Positions 6,668 through 13,537 are shown, numbered from the stretch's first letter. The stretch: 14,582 nucleotides of DNA from Candidatus Altarchaeales archaeon (GCA_003663045.1 QMZG01000012.1:1-14582), one strand, 5' to 3'. Program-made: numbers and translations. The notes: a model not told the origin generated them from the sequence alone.

Positions 6668-7099
6668 ATGGATAAATCAACAAAGGAGAAATTTTTAGAT
6701 TTGATAAGGGATATGAAAAATGCCAGCGACGTGTTGGGTGCCGCTATAATTACCCGAGATGGCTTGCTCTTTGTCTCTGATCTTCCAGAGGATATTAATA
6801 CAGAAATCTTCGCTGCGATGTCGGCTACTATGTTTGGGGCAGCAGAAACGGCGACGTTAGAATTGAAAAAGAGTCCGGTAGAAAGGGTTATCACGGAGGG
6901 CGAGGAGATAAAACTTATATCTACATCTGCTGGTGAAAATGCAATGCTGGTAAGCATGGTTTCCAATGATAGCGATCTGGGACTAATTCTGATGGAAATG
7001 GAAAAAACTGCAAATTTGGTACAAGATATGATGAGTACGAAGAAAATAAGTCTCGCCAATATCGAAAATACCGATAAATCTTCAGGATCTTTTCCGTAA
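6668..7099 (+). CDS. Roadblock/LC7 domain protein
   Basis: This 143-residue cytoplasmic protein has the Roadblock/LC7 fold. A helix (FLDLIRDMKNASDVLGAAII) leads into TRDGLLFVSDLP (about 29-40), then a long helix (EIFAAMSATMFGAAETATLEL), then the VERVITEGEEIKLISTSAGENAMLVSM strands. The last 25 residues are a polar tail outside the fold. Such proteins partner small GTPases (MglB-type) or act in archaeal signalling or motility, but no GTPase is adjacent. It has a clear ribosome binding site, AAGGTGG at 6657-6663, and a TATA-like TTTATACA near 6619-6626. It is monocistronic, followed by a hairpin-bearing gap. Confidence 0.85.
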   Translation: MDKSTKEKFLDLIRDMKNASDVLGAAIITRDGLLFVSDLPEDINTEIFAAMSATMFGAAETATLELKKSPVERVITEGEEIKLISTSAGENAMLVSMVSNDSDLGLILMEMEKTANLVQDMMSTKKISLANIENTDKSSGSFP

Positions 7100-7147
7100 A
7101 TAAGGCAATGACACTTTGACGTGAGATTTATTAATACACTGATGCGT

Positions 7148-7196
7148 TGTGGCAGACCTTCGGTCTGACACACACCCGAGCTTTACTCGGCTGTGT
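7148..7196 (+). repeat. Tandem hairpin element, copy A
   Basis: Two adjacent stem-loops lie 49 bases after the Roadblock stop. The first pairs TGTG and CAGACC with GGTCTG and CACA (7148-7172), with one G·A mismatch and a TTC loop. The second pairs ACACA and CCGAG with CTCGG and TGTGT (7170-7196), with one C·C mismatch and a CTTTA loop. They share the bases ACA at 7170-7172, so the full stems are mutually exclusive. A related pair occurs at 13308-13354. The rest of the 7100-7338 gap holds no gene. It has weakly complementary flanks (about 7131-7146 against 7232-7249), so a larger folded RNA is possible but unproven. Confidence 0.65.
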
Positions 7197-7338
7197 CCTT
7201 ATGAGCACTAATGACGCCTTGATTTAAGTTTAGCGTATCACTGACATTTAACATAGTGAATTCCCACATATTTTTAAGTTCTAAATCAGATATTTGATGA
7301 AAAGGAATTAAGTTTTATTTAATAATCGGTGGGGGAAC

Positions 7339-8217
7339 GTGAAGGCAGTAATTCCAGCAGCGGGTTTAGGAACGAGATTTTTACCGGCAACAAAGGCGCA
7401 GCCAAAGGAAATGCTGCCAATAGTTGATAAGCCCACCATCCAATTTGTGGTAGAAGAAGCCATAAATTCTGGAATAGATGATATTCTCATTATAACCGGA
7501 AGGGGAAAGAGAGCCATAGAGGACCACTTTGACAGATCCTTTGAACTGGAGGAGGCACTTAAAGAACAGGGGAAAACAGATCTGTTAAAGGAGGTTGTAG
7601 ATATTTCTGAACTGGCAGATATCCACTACCTGAGACAAAAAGAGAGAAAGGGTCTCGGTCACGCGATCTACTGCGCCAGAAATCATGTGGGAGATGAGCC
7701 GTTTGCGGTCCTTCTTGGAGACACCATCGTTGAATCTGAAATTCCATGTACCAAGCAATTAATGAATTTTTATCAGAAATATGAAGGATCTATGATAGCG
7801 GTTGAAGAAGTTCAAGAGGAAAAGATAAGTAGCTATGGAATTATCGATCCCGAAGTTATTGATGATAATGATAATAATGTTTATTTAGTAAAGAACCTGG
7901 TGGAGAAACCTAAAGTGGAGGAAGCACCCTCTAATCTGGGAATAATTGGTAGATACATTTTAACCCCAGCGATATTCGATATTCTTGAGAAGACTAAGCC
8001 AGGTAAAGGTAACGAGATCCAACTTACCGATGCCCTGAATACTTTAAGGAAAAAGAAGAAGGTATATGCCTGCAAATTCTCTGGAAAGAGGTATGACATA
8101 GGGAACAAACTTGATTATTTGAAGACATGTATAGAATATGGTTTAGAAAATAGGGAGATCGGTGAAAAACTTTGGGAATATCTGAGGAATTTAAGCATCA
8201 GTGATTTAAATGACTAA
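7339..8217 (+). CDS. galU: UTP--glucose-1-phosphate uridylyltransferase
   Basis: This enzyme makes UDP-glucose from UTP and glucose 1-phosphate for cell-surface glycans and glycosylation. It has 292 residues, full length. The nucleotidyltransferase signature PAAGLGTRFLPATKAQPKEM spans 6-25, with LLGDTI holding the metal-binding Asp at about 128. VEKPK (188-192) and the sugar-binding GKRYDIGN (249-256) are present. The start is GTG at 7339, supported by GGTGGGGG at 7328-7335 and by the family N-terminus MKAVIPAAG. It overlaps the next gene (epimerase) by 8 bases, so the two are translationally coupled and probably work in one pathway. A related thymidylyltransferase role is less likely given the GalU-type motifs. 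Confidence 0.92.
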   Translation: MKAVIPAAGLGTRFLPATKAQPKEMLPIVDKPTIQFVVEEAINSGIDDILIITGRGKRAIEDHFDRSFELEEALKEQGKTDLLKEVVDISELADIHYLRQKERKGLGHAIYCARNHVGDEPFAVLLGDTIVESEIPCTKQLMNFYQKYEGSMIAVEEVQEEKISSYGIIDPEVIDDNDNNVYLVKNLVEKPKVEEAPSNLGIIGRYILTPAIFDILEKTKPGKGNEIQLTDALNTLRKKKKVYACKFSGKRYDIGNKLDYLKTCIEYGLENREIGEKLWEYLRNLSISDLND

Positions 8218-9142
8218 GGTTCTGGTAACTGGTGGCTTGGGATTTATTGGATCTCACATCGTGGATTTGTTAATTGAGAAAGATTATGAAGTTGTCATAG
8301 TGGACGATATCTCTACCGGTTCCAAGGAAAATTTGAATAAAGATGCCAAATTTTATAAAACAGACATCTGCGATCCAGATTTGAAGGGTATATTTGAAAA
8401 AGAAAAAATAGAGTTTGTTCTGCATCAGGTGGCGCAAGTGAATGTCAGAAGATCCGTTTCTGATCCAAGATTTGATGCCGAGGTGAATATCCTTGGCTCT
8501 ATCAACCTTTTGGAATGCTGTAGGGAATTTGATGTGAAAAAGATAGTTTATGCATCTTCCGGGGGTGCTGTTTATGGAGAACCACAGTATCTCCCAGTAG
8601 ATGAGGAACATCCAATCAGACCATTATGCCCATATGGTGCTTCAAAATATTCTGTTGAGAATTATCTCTTCATATACTGGAAGAATTTTAATCTGGATTA
8701 CGCCACTCTGAGATATTCAAATGTATATGGTCCGAGACAGGATCCGTTTGGGGAGGCCGGTGTTGTTGCTATCTTTACAGATAAATTACTCAGAAATAAA
8801 AGCCCAGTAATCTTTGGTGATGGTAACCAGACCAGGGATTTTGTTTATGTCGAGGATGTGGTAAATGCCAATCTCATTGCCATGAAAAAAGAAACACGGA
8901 GTAAAGAATTTAACATAGGTACCGGAATAGAAACCTCTGTGAATGATATCTATGAAAGATTAAAGAAAATTACAAATTCCAATGCCTCCGCCGTTCATGG
9001 TGATCCCGTTTTGGGGGAGGTTAGAAGAATCTGCTTGGATATAAAACTGGCACAAAAGGAACTGGGCTGGAAGCCACAAATAAATCTTGATGAAGGTTTA
9101 AGGAAGACCGTTGAATGGTTCAAAAAGAAGAAATGGGGTTGA
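8210..9142 (+). CDS. galE: UDP-glucose 4-epimerase family (GalE-like SDR)
   Basis: This extended short-chain dehydrogenase/reductase of 310 residues probably interconverts UDP-glucose and UDP-galactose or the N-acetyl forms. The NAD-binding GGLGFIGSH is at 8-16, the acidic end of strand 2 is VDDIST (31-36), and Ser117 lies in SSGGAVYGE. The catalytic Tyr142/Lys146 are in PYGASK, RYSNVYGPRQ is at 168-177, and GDGNQTRDFVYVEDV is at 203-217. The exact nucleotide-sugar substrate cannot be read from these motifs. The ATG lies inside the end of galU (8-base overlap). The product of galU is a natural substrate, so an operon for surface polysaccharide or glycoprotein sugars is inferred. Confidence 0.9.
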   Translation: MTKVLVTGGLGFIGSHIVDLLIEKDYEVVIVDDISTGSKENLNKDAKFYKTDICDPDLKGIFEKEKIEFVLHQVAQVNVRRSVSDPRFDAEVNILGSINLLECCREFDVKKIVYASSGGAVYGEPQYLPVDEEHPIRPLCPYGASKYSVENYLFIYWKNFNLDYATLRYSNVYGPRQDPFGEAGVVAIFTDKLLRNKSPVIFGDGNQTRDFVYVEDVVNANLIAMKKETRSKEFNIGTGIETSVNDIYERLKKITNSNASAVHGDPVLGEVRRICLDIKLAQKELGWKPQINLDEGLRKTVEWFKKKKWG

Positions 9143-9152
9143 GGGTTAAATA

Positions 9153-9275
9153 ATGCATCTTATCTGTCCCAGATGCAGTAGCGGTTCTGATACTTGCAAT
9201 GATTTCGATTTCTGCAATAGCTCAATTCAGAGAGTTTTTTGTTTTCCCAAAATTGACTCAAGATCTAGAAATTGA
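9153..9275 (+). CDS. Short zinc-ribbon-like ORF after galE
   Basis: Starting 10 bases after galE, behind a GAGGG ribosome binding site (9141-9145), an ATG opens a 40-residue frame with cysteines C5-x2-C8-x6-C15-x5-C21 (MHLICPRCSSGSD…). The first 25 residues look like the start of a zinc ribbon. The remainder (CFPKIDSRSRN) overlaps the 3' end of the convergent hjc gene by 49 bases and looks like antisense coding. It is either a tiny zinc protein or, more likely, the 5' remnant of a gene truncated when the junction with hjc formed. I do not recognise the parent family. Confidence 0.35.
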   Translation: MHLICPRCSSGSDTCNDFDFCNSSIQRVFCFPKIDSRSRN

Positions 9276-9613
9276 TCGTGTATTGTTATCGTATAATCCC
9301 CTTTTGATAACAATTTATTCAGATCAAAAAATCTGGGCCCCTTTTTGTAGAATTTTATGGCAATGTACGCATTTCCATTGCAGATGCCAGAAAATTTTTT
9401 CAACGCCAGGATATCTTTTTTCAGACTCAGCCTGTCCTTCTTTGTGGTTTTACATTCAACAATGATTATTTTATTATCTTTAATTCCAATCACATCTGGT
9501 ACCGGAAAGGAGGTAGTTCCAGAACCGGCTGCACGCATAGATGCCCAACCGTGTTCCCAAAATTTTGCAACCAATTCCCTTTCAAAATTTGCACCTTTCT
9601 CATAGCGGGTCAT
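9227..9613 (-). CDS. hjc: Archaeal Holliday junction resolvase Hjc
   Basis: Hjc resolves four-way DNA junctions in archaeal recombination as a homodimeric nuclease. It has 128 residues, the usual length. The nuclease-fold residues are in order: basic N-terminus RYEKGANFEREL with E11/E13, the RAAGSG loop (27-32), P-D40 in VPDVIG, and E53-x-K55 in IVECKTTKK. The start is ATG 9611-9613, inside the last 14 bases of nadA, so the two are translationally coupled on the minus strand. The metabolic pairing with nadA is probably incidental. Its 3' end overlaps the small zinc-ribbon-like ORF read from the other strand. Confidence 0.9.
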   Translation of the reverse strand: MTRYEKGANFERELVAKFWEHGWASMRAAGSGTTSFPVPDVIGIKDNKIIIVECKTTKKDRLSLKKDILALKKFSGICNGNAYIAIKFYKKGPRFFDLNKLLSKGDYTITIHDQFLDLESILGKQKTL

Positions 9614-10526
9614 TTTTGGAGTGATGGCTTAACATGCAATCTATTGCTTCTTTTGCCTTCATTGAAATTTCTTCTGGAACCCTTACCTCATATTTCAGTT
9701 CTTTAAGGGAATCTCTCACCTTTTCCAATGTAATCATTTTCATGGCCGGGCAGATTGCTATTTCAGATGCAGCATAGAATTTCTTTCCTGGAATTTCCCT
9801 CTTCAGTCTGTGGATTATCCCATTCTCCGTTCCGATAATAAACTCTTTTGAATTAGATTTTTTACAGTATTCAAGCATTCCCTCTGTAGATGCGATATGT
9901 GTTGCCATTTCCTGAACCTCGGGTATTACCTCGGGATGGACAACCAACTCGGCATTGGGATATTTCTTCAGAGAATTAAGAAAATCATCCTTGGAAAGTT
10001 GATGATGAGTGGGACAAACACCATCCTCCGGAACTGGAATTATCCTCTTTTTAGTCCTCTTTTCTACAAAATATGCCAGATTCTTATCTGGTCCAAATAA
10101 TATTGTATCAGAATTCATGGCATTAATCGTTTCAGGTGCATTTGCAGATGTACATATACAGTCTGCCTCTGTCTTGGTTTCTGCCGTGCTATTTATATAC
10201 AGGACCGTTTCAGCGTTGGGATATTTTTCCTTCGCTACTTTGATATCCTCTACCTTTAGCATCATTGCCATGGGACATATTGCACTCTTATCTGGAATCA
10301 GAACAGTTTTATCTGGATTTAGTATAGAGGCGGTCTCTGCCATAAAATCCACACCGCAGAAAACAATTACCTCCGCTTTAGTATCTATTGCCTCCCTACT
10401 TAGGCCAAGAGAATCACCTACAAAATCTGCGATATCCTGAATCTCTGGCCTTTGATAATTATGAGCTAGGATTATTGCATTTCTCTCCTTTTTTAGTTCT
10501 AATATCTCATTTATCAGATTTTTCAT
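9600..10526 (-). CDS. nadA: Quinolinate synthase NadA
   Basis: NadA condenses iminoaspartate with dihydroxyacetone phosphate to quinolinate in NAD synthesis, using an oxygen-sensitive [4Fe-4S] cluster. It has 308 residues, the typical archaeal length, with three internally similar domains. Visible motifs are LAHNYQ (20-25), GDSLGLS (37-43), C84 in AICPM, YINSTAETK (110-118), C171 in GVCPTHH, HPEV (197-200), GTENG (232-236) and C259 in AICPAM. C84, C171 and C259 match the three cluster ligands. No nadB or aspartate dehydrogenase and no nadC are in the window. It has its own promoter, divergent from the flavoprotein gene, with a tandem 10-bp repeat between them, and hjc follows by overlap. Confidence 0.93.
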   Translation of the reverse strand: MKNLINEILELKKERNAIILAHNYQRPEIQDIADFVGDSLGLSREAIDTKAEVIVFCGVDFMAETASILNPDKTVLIPDKSAICPMAMMLKVEDIKVAKEKYPNAETVLYINSTAETKTEADCICTSANAPETINAMNSDTILFGPDKNLAYFVEKRTKKRIIPVPEDGVCPTHHQLSKDDFLNSLKKYPNAELVVHPEVIPEVQEMATHIASTEGMLEYCKKSNSKEFIIGTENGIIHRLKREIPGKKFYAASEIAICPAMKMITLEKVRDSLKELKYEVRVPEEISMKAKEAIDCMLSHHSKNDPL

Positions 10527-10592
10527 CTTTCATGCACATATACTTTATACATTATTATACATTAAGTAATTTTAGTAAGATAAACAAAAAGA
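10527..10592. promoter_or_regulatory. Divergent nadA/flavoprotein promoter with tandem 10-bp repeat
   Basis: TTATACATTA occurs twice head-to-tail at 10545-10554 and 10555-10564, exactly one helical turn apart. Each copy resembles a TATA element on both strands. Together they probably hold the promoter cores for nadA (leftward, ATG at 10526) and the flavoprotein (rightward, ATG at 10593). A regulator could bind the repeat and affect both genes. No NadR/NiaR-type site was recognised. Confidence 0.5.
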
Positions 10593-11117
10593 ATGAAAAC
10601 TAAGGTAGTCATAGGGGTTTGTGGGAGTGTAGCAGCGATTGAGATTCCAAGACTGATAAGGAGATTAAGAAGAAAAGGTATAGAAGTAGAATGTGTAATG
10701 TCGGAGGCTGCCAGAAAGATAATTCATCCAAATGTCTTGGAATGGGCATCTGGAAATAGAGTAATTACTGAGATTACAGGAAAGGTGGAACATGTCAGGC
10801 TCTGTGGAGTGGATGGAGAAGCCAATCTCCTTCTCATCTGTCCAGCTACATCAAATACTATCTCAAAGATAGCTCATGGTATTGATGATACAGCAGTAAC
10901 GACGTTCGCATCCACCGCAATGGGTTCCGGGATGAAAATAATTTTAACGCCGGCGATGCATTTTTCTATGTATAGAAATCCATTTATTGCCGAGAGTATA
11001 GAAAGATTAAAGAAAAATGGTATTTTGATAATTGAACCTAGAATTGAGGAGAACAAGGCAAAATTACCCGATATAGATGAAATTTTAAAGAAGGTTCTTG
11101 AAGAATTAAAAGTATAA
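10593..11117 (+). CDS. HFCD flavoprotein, phosphopantothenoylcysteine decarboxylase-like
   Basis: This 174-residue FMN-binding flavoprotein of the Dfp/CoaC type has GVCGSVAAIE (8-17) at the N-terminus. His67 (KVEHVRL) is at the catalytic histidine position. It also has PATSNTISKIAHG (84-96), corresponding to the PASANT motif, and PAMHFSMYRNP (120-130), corresponding to PXMNXXMW with His for Asn. The C-terminus EPRIEENKAKLPD (148-160) resembles the linker that leads into the CoaB synthetase domain of archaeal CoaBC, but the protein stops there. It may be a stand-alone decarboxylase subunit of coenzyme A synthesis, or a paralogous redox flavoprotein. Annotation as CoaC is likely but not certain. 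Confidence 0.75.
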   Translation: MKTKVVIGVCGSVAAIEIPRLIRRLRRKGIEVECVMSEAARKIIHPNVLEWASGNRVITEITGKVEHVRLCGVDGEANLLLICPATSNTISKIAHGIDDTAVTTFASTAMGSGMKIILTPAMHFSMYRNPFIAESIERLKKNGILIIEPRIEENKAKLPDIDEILKKVLEELKV

Positions 11118-11142
11118 ATATAATAGAGATTAATAGTTTACT

Positions 11143-11787
11143 ATGAAAAGATATTTGGTTCTTATTTTGGTTTTTGTAGTTGTGCTGAGTGGGTGCATCT
11201 CAGTCTGTGATACAATTCAGAATCAAGATAACAAAGATTATTGCTATCTCAATTTAGCTTTTGAAAAAGAGGATCTTTCAATATGTGATAAGATTCAAGA
11301 TCAAAATAGAAAATGTGAGTGTTATTCTGGGATTGCTGGGGTCAAAGAAGACATCTCAATTTGCGATAAAATCCAAGATAGGAGTTGGAAAAATTTTTGT
11401 TATAGCAATGTTGCCTCAAAACAAGAGGACCTTTCAATATGTGATAAAATACAGGATTATGGTTATGTCTGGCATGGACAACATCTGAATAGCACGTATA
11501 GGGACTCTTGCTATTTAGGTGTTGCTATAGTTAAAAAAGACCCCTCAATTTGCAATAAAATCCAAGGTCAGGATATCAAAAATTCCTGCTACAGAAGGAT
11601 TGCCATAGCTAAAGGAGATCCCTCAGTCTGTGACAAAATCCAAGAGGGCGGGTTCAAAGACGGATGCTATCATCAAGTTGCCATAGCCAAAAAAGACCCT
11701 TCAATATGTGATAAACTTCCAGTCCAAGAGTGGAAAGACGAATGCTACAGAGATGTTGCCGCAGCCAAAGAGAATACCACCACATAA
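11143..11787 (+). CDS. Lipoprotein of seven Cys-containing repeats
   Basis: This predicted exported lipoprotein of 214 residues has a signal helix at 4-15 and the lipobox VLSGC with Cys18. The rest is seven copies of a unit of about 26 residues, roughly C-D-K-I-Q-x(5-7)-K-x2-C-Y-x2-[VI]-A-x3-[KE]-x-D-x-S-[IV]. Each unit is one helical hairpin with two cysteines (CDKIQ and CY), so intra-repeat disulfides are likely. The fourth unit carries an insertion of about 11 residues (YVWHGQHLNSTYR). The fold should be a short alpha-solenoid outside the cell, suited to binding another protein or a surface polymer. It is not a family I can name. A TATA element (TATAAATAT) lies at about 11113-11121, 25 bases or so before the ATG, so it is monocistronic. 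Confidence 0.8.
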   Translation: MKRYLVLILVFVVVLSGCISVCDTIQNQDNKDYCYLNLAFEKEDLSICDKIQDQNRKCECYSGIAGVKEDISICDKIQDRSWKNFCYSNVASKQEDLSICDKIQDYGYVWHGQHLNSTYRDSCYLGVAIVKKDPSICNKIQGQDIKNSCYRRIAIAKGDPSVCDKIQEGGFKDGCYHQVAIAKKDPSICDKLPVQEWKDECYRDVAAAKENTTT

Positions 11788-11820
11788 TAAAATCTCGAAT
11801 CAGGATTTCCATTCCCCCCT

Positions 11821-11853
11821 AATTATAAATTTCCCTTCATTAATACTCGAAAT
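11821..11853 (+). promoter_or_regulatory. AMMECR1 gene promoter
   Basis: ATTATAAATTT at about 11822-11832 is a good archaeal TATA box. It lies about 27 bases before the ATG at 11854, and no Shine-Dalgarno sequence is visible. The transcript should therefore be leaderless or nearly so. Confidence 0.5.
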
Positions 11854-12537
11854 ATGAAAAAATTAACCCTAAATCAAGGCAGATTCCTGGTTAAATATGC
11901 GAGAGGGATAATTGAATCGCATTTTGGTGCTGAAATTCCAGAGATCCCCAAGGGGATGCGGCATTTGATGGATATGGAGCAGGGGGTTTTTGTAGTACTT
12001 AGGATACATCCCTATAATGACATTAGGGGATGTATGGGTTATGCAGAATCTGCTATACCCTTAAGAAGAGCTATACCTGAAGTAGCATTGTCTGCAGCTT
12101 TGAGGGACCATAGATTCCCACCCGTAAGAAAAAGCGAATTGAAAAGCCTAATTGTGGAGGTCTCTATATTGACGGAACCCGATCCCATTAAAGTAGATGA
12201 TCCCGAGGATTATCCCAAGAATATTACGATTGGACGGGATGGTCTCATAATACAAAAAGGATCCCGCAAGGGATTACTATTGCCACAATTTTCTGTAGAC
12301 CGTGGATGGAATTCCAGGGAATTTCTATCCAGAACCTGTATGAGGGGTGGCTTTGATCCATATTCTTGGCTTAAGGACGATATGACTATATATAAATTCA
12401 ATGCCCAGATATTCACGGAGATAGAACCAGGAGGAGATGTGATAGAGAGGGATATCTCAAAGAAAAAGATCAGGAAGAAGGGAGTGAAGATGGTTAAGAA
12501 GAAAAGAAAGGGGATGGTTAAAAAGAAGCGGAAATAG
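11854..12537 (+). CDS. AMMECR1 domain protein with Lys-rich tail
   Basis: This 227-residue member of the AMMECR1 family (COG2078) is conserved in archaea and eukaryotes, and its function is not established. The signature is IRGCMG (58-63; LRGCIG in most members), followed by YAESAIPLRRAIPEVALSAALRD. RFPPV (107-111), VEVSILTEP (122-130) and the IGRDGLIIQKGSRKGLLLPQ segment (146-165) are also family features. The domain ends near residue 198. The last 25 or so residues are an unusual lysine/arginine tail with a near-repeat (KMVKKKRKGMVKKKRK) that could bind nucleic acid or polyanions. It is monocistronic, with a perfect hairpin immediately after the stop. Confidence 0.9.
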   Translation: MKKLTLNQGRFLVKYARGIIESHFGAEIPEIPKGMRHLMDMEQGVFVVLRIHPYNDIRGCMGYAESAIPLRRAIPEVALSAALRDHRFPPVRKSELKSLIVEVSILTEPDPIKVDDPEDYPKNITIGRDGLIIQKGSRKGLLLPQFSVDRGWNSREFLSRTCMRGGFDPYSWLKDDMTIYKFNAQIFTEIEPGGDVIERDISKKKIRKKGVKMVKKKRKGMVKKKRK

Positions 12538-12538
12538 A

Positions 12539-12558
12539 ATTAGACTCTTCAGTCTAAT
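12539..12558 (+). terminator. Hairpin immediately after AMMECR1 stop
   Basis: ATTAGACT (12539-12546) and AGTCTAAT (12551-12558) form a perfect 8-bp stem with a CTTC loop, starting one base after the stop codon. It could stabilise or define the 3' end of the mRNA. Archaea do not need hairpins to terminate, so termination itself is unproven. It shares the AGAC/GTCT core with the tandem hairpin elements. Confidence 0.45.
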
Positions 12559-12683
12559 ATCTTCGCATTCTTCTCAGTTTATGATTTATTCAACACACTA
12601 AAACAACAACATTTTTATTCTAAAATTCATATTACAAATTATATCAATTATATCTATATCCAAAATTTCATAGAAAACTGAGA

Positions 12684-13307
12684 ATGAATATCATAGAATT
12701 AAAGAATGCTATCCTAAGGGATATAAAATATTTTATATCAACACTTGGTGATCTAATAAAGCTTTATCCCGGTAATATCGATCCCATCTTTAGGAATCTG
12801 AAACCAAAACCTTTAGGTTTTCTCAGAGTCTATCTGATTATCATAGCAATTCCATTATTCCTTGGTTATTACTTCCATTTTGCTCATTATCAAACTAATC
12901 CATACTCTACTGAGAATTCACTTAAATTGGCTTTTATTTATTATTTAATTGCAATATCCCTGCCAATGACGATCTCATATATATTGTACCTATTTGATGT
13001 GCGCTTAGTAAAAAGGAAGGTGAGTTATCCCGAGACTCTTACGCTTTTTGCATATGCATTTAGTTTTGGTTTATTGTGTGGAATCTTTAGAACATTCAAT
13101 GAAACATGGGTCTTGCATCTACTGACAATAATGTACAGTATTTATCTAATTTATGCAGCACTGGGAGCGAGATTTGGATACGAAAGGATAATACTACCTT
13201 TTATATTCCTAATGCTTTCGGGTGGCATAGCAACGATGATCCTCTTCAGATTATTAGTATTCTTCTTAGGAGTTCCATCTGAATACTGGAGATTCACTTT
13301 CTTTTGA
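12684..13307 (+). CDS. Yip1-family membrane protein
   Basis: This 207-residue integral membrane protein has a cytoplasmic-looking N-terminus (about 1-43, NAILRDIKYFISTLGDLIKLYP). Five hydrophobic segments follow, at about 45-66, 82-104, 119-135, 142-161 and 169-195. The SYPETLTLFAYAFSFGLLCGIF and IYLIYAALGARFGYERI segments are in the style of the archaeal YIP1 (PF04893-like) proteins. No enzymatic motif is visible and the role is unknown. A TATA-like run (AATTATATCTATAT, about 12644-12657) lies 30 bases or so before the ATG. The stop is followed at once by hairpin element copy B. Confidence 0.75.
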   Translation: MNIIELKNAILRDIKYFISTLGDLIKLYPGNIDPIFRNLKPKPLGFLRVYLIIIAIPLFLGYYFHFAHYQTNPYSTENSLKLAFIYYLIAISLPMTISYILYLFDVRLVKRKVSYPETLTLFAYAFSFGLLCGIFRTFNETWVLHLLTIMYSIYLIYAALGARFGYERIILPFIFLMLSGGIATMILFRLLVFFLGVPSEYWRFTFF

Positions 13308-13354
13308 TGTTGCAGACCTATGGTCTGACGCACCAGACCGAAAGTCGGTTCTGT
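13308..13354 (+). repeat. Tandem hairpin element, copy B
   Basis: CAGACC-TAT-GGTCTG (13313-13327) forms a perfect 6-bp stem. Outer bases TGT (13308-13310) partly pair with GCA (13330-13332). It is followed by a second stem in which CAGA and CCGA pair with TCGG and TCTG (about 13334-13353, one bulged T). The first hairpin and its flanks match copy A (7148-7172) at most positions, including the unpaired G and A on either side of the stem. It begins directly after the Yip1-family stop codon. Confidence 0.6.
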
Positions 13355-13397
13355 CAAAATTTCTAAAACACAGGACATTAGACTCGGCAATTTCCGA

Positions 13398-13522
13398 TGC
13401 GGGGGACGAGGTTCGAACTCGCGAAGGCCTACGCCACTAGGTCACTTCCCTGTCGATCAGTCTCTGCTCAAAGACCTCACAGATCCTAAGCCTAGCCCCT
13501 TTGACCACTCGGGCACCCCCGC
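13398..13522 (-). tRNA. tRNA-Leu (anticodon TAG) with 42-nt intron
   Basis: Read on the minus strand, the acceptor GCGGGGG (13522-13516) pairs with CCCCCGC, and base 73 is A, as expected for leucine. The anticodon stem is CTAGG/CCTAG, and the loop reads CT-TAG-G, then the intron, then A38. The variable arm is long (TGGCGTAGGCCTTC) and the T arm is GCGAG-TTCGAAC-CTCGT. All of this fits archaeal tRNA-Leu. The intron occupies 13443-13484. Loop bases CTTA oppose GAAG (three pairs plus A·G), with 3-nt bulges GG^A and TG^A. The intron stem TCTGT/ACAGG continues the bulge-helix-bulge. CCA is not encoded. A TATA-like CTTATATTTA (13558-13567, minus strand) is the likely promoter. Confidence 0.93.
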
Positions 13523-13537
13523 TTCAATTAATATATG

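Noticed and set aside
7100..7338. CRISPR array or C/D box sRNA in the gap before galU
   Set aside because: The hairpins are not regularly spaced repeats with spacers. A TGATGA at 7292-7297 has no matching CTGA D box at a suitable distance downstream.
13151..13390. Minus-strand ORF of 79 codons under the Yip1-family gene and hairpin element
   Set aside because: It is antisense to a clear membrane protein gene and has no family features or ribosome binding site.
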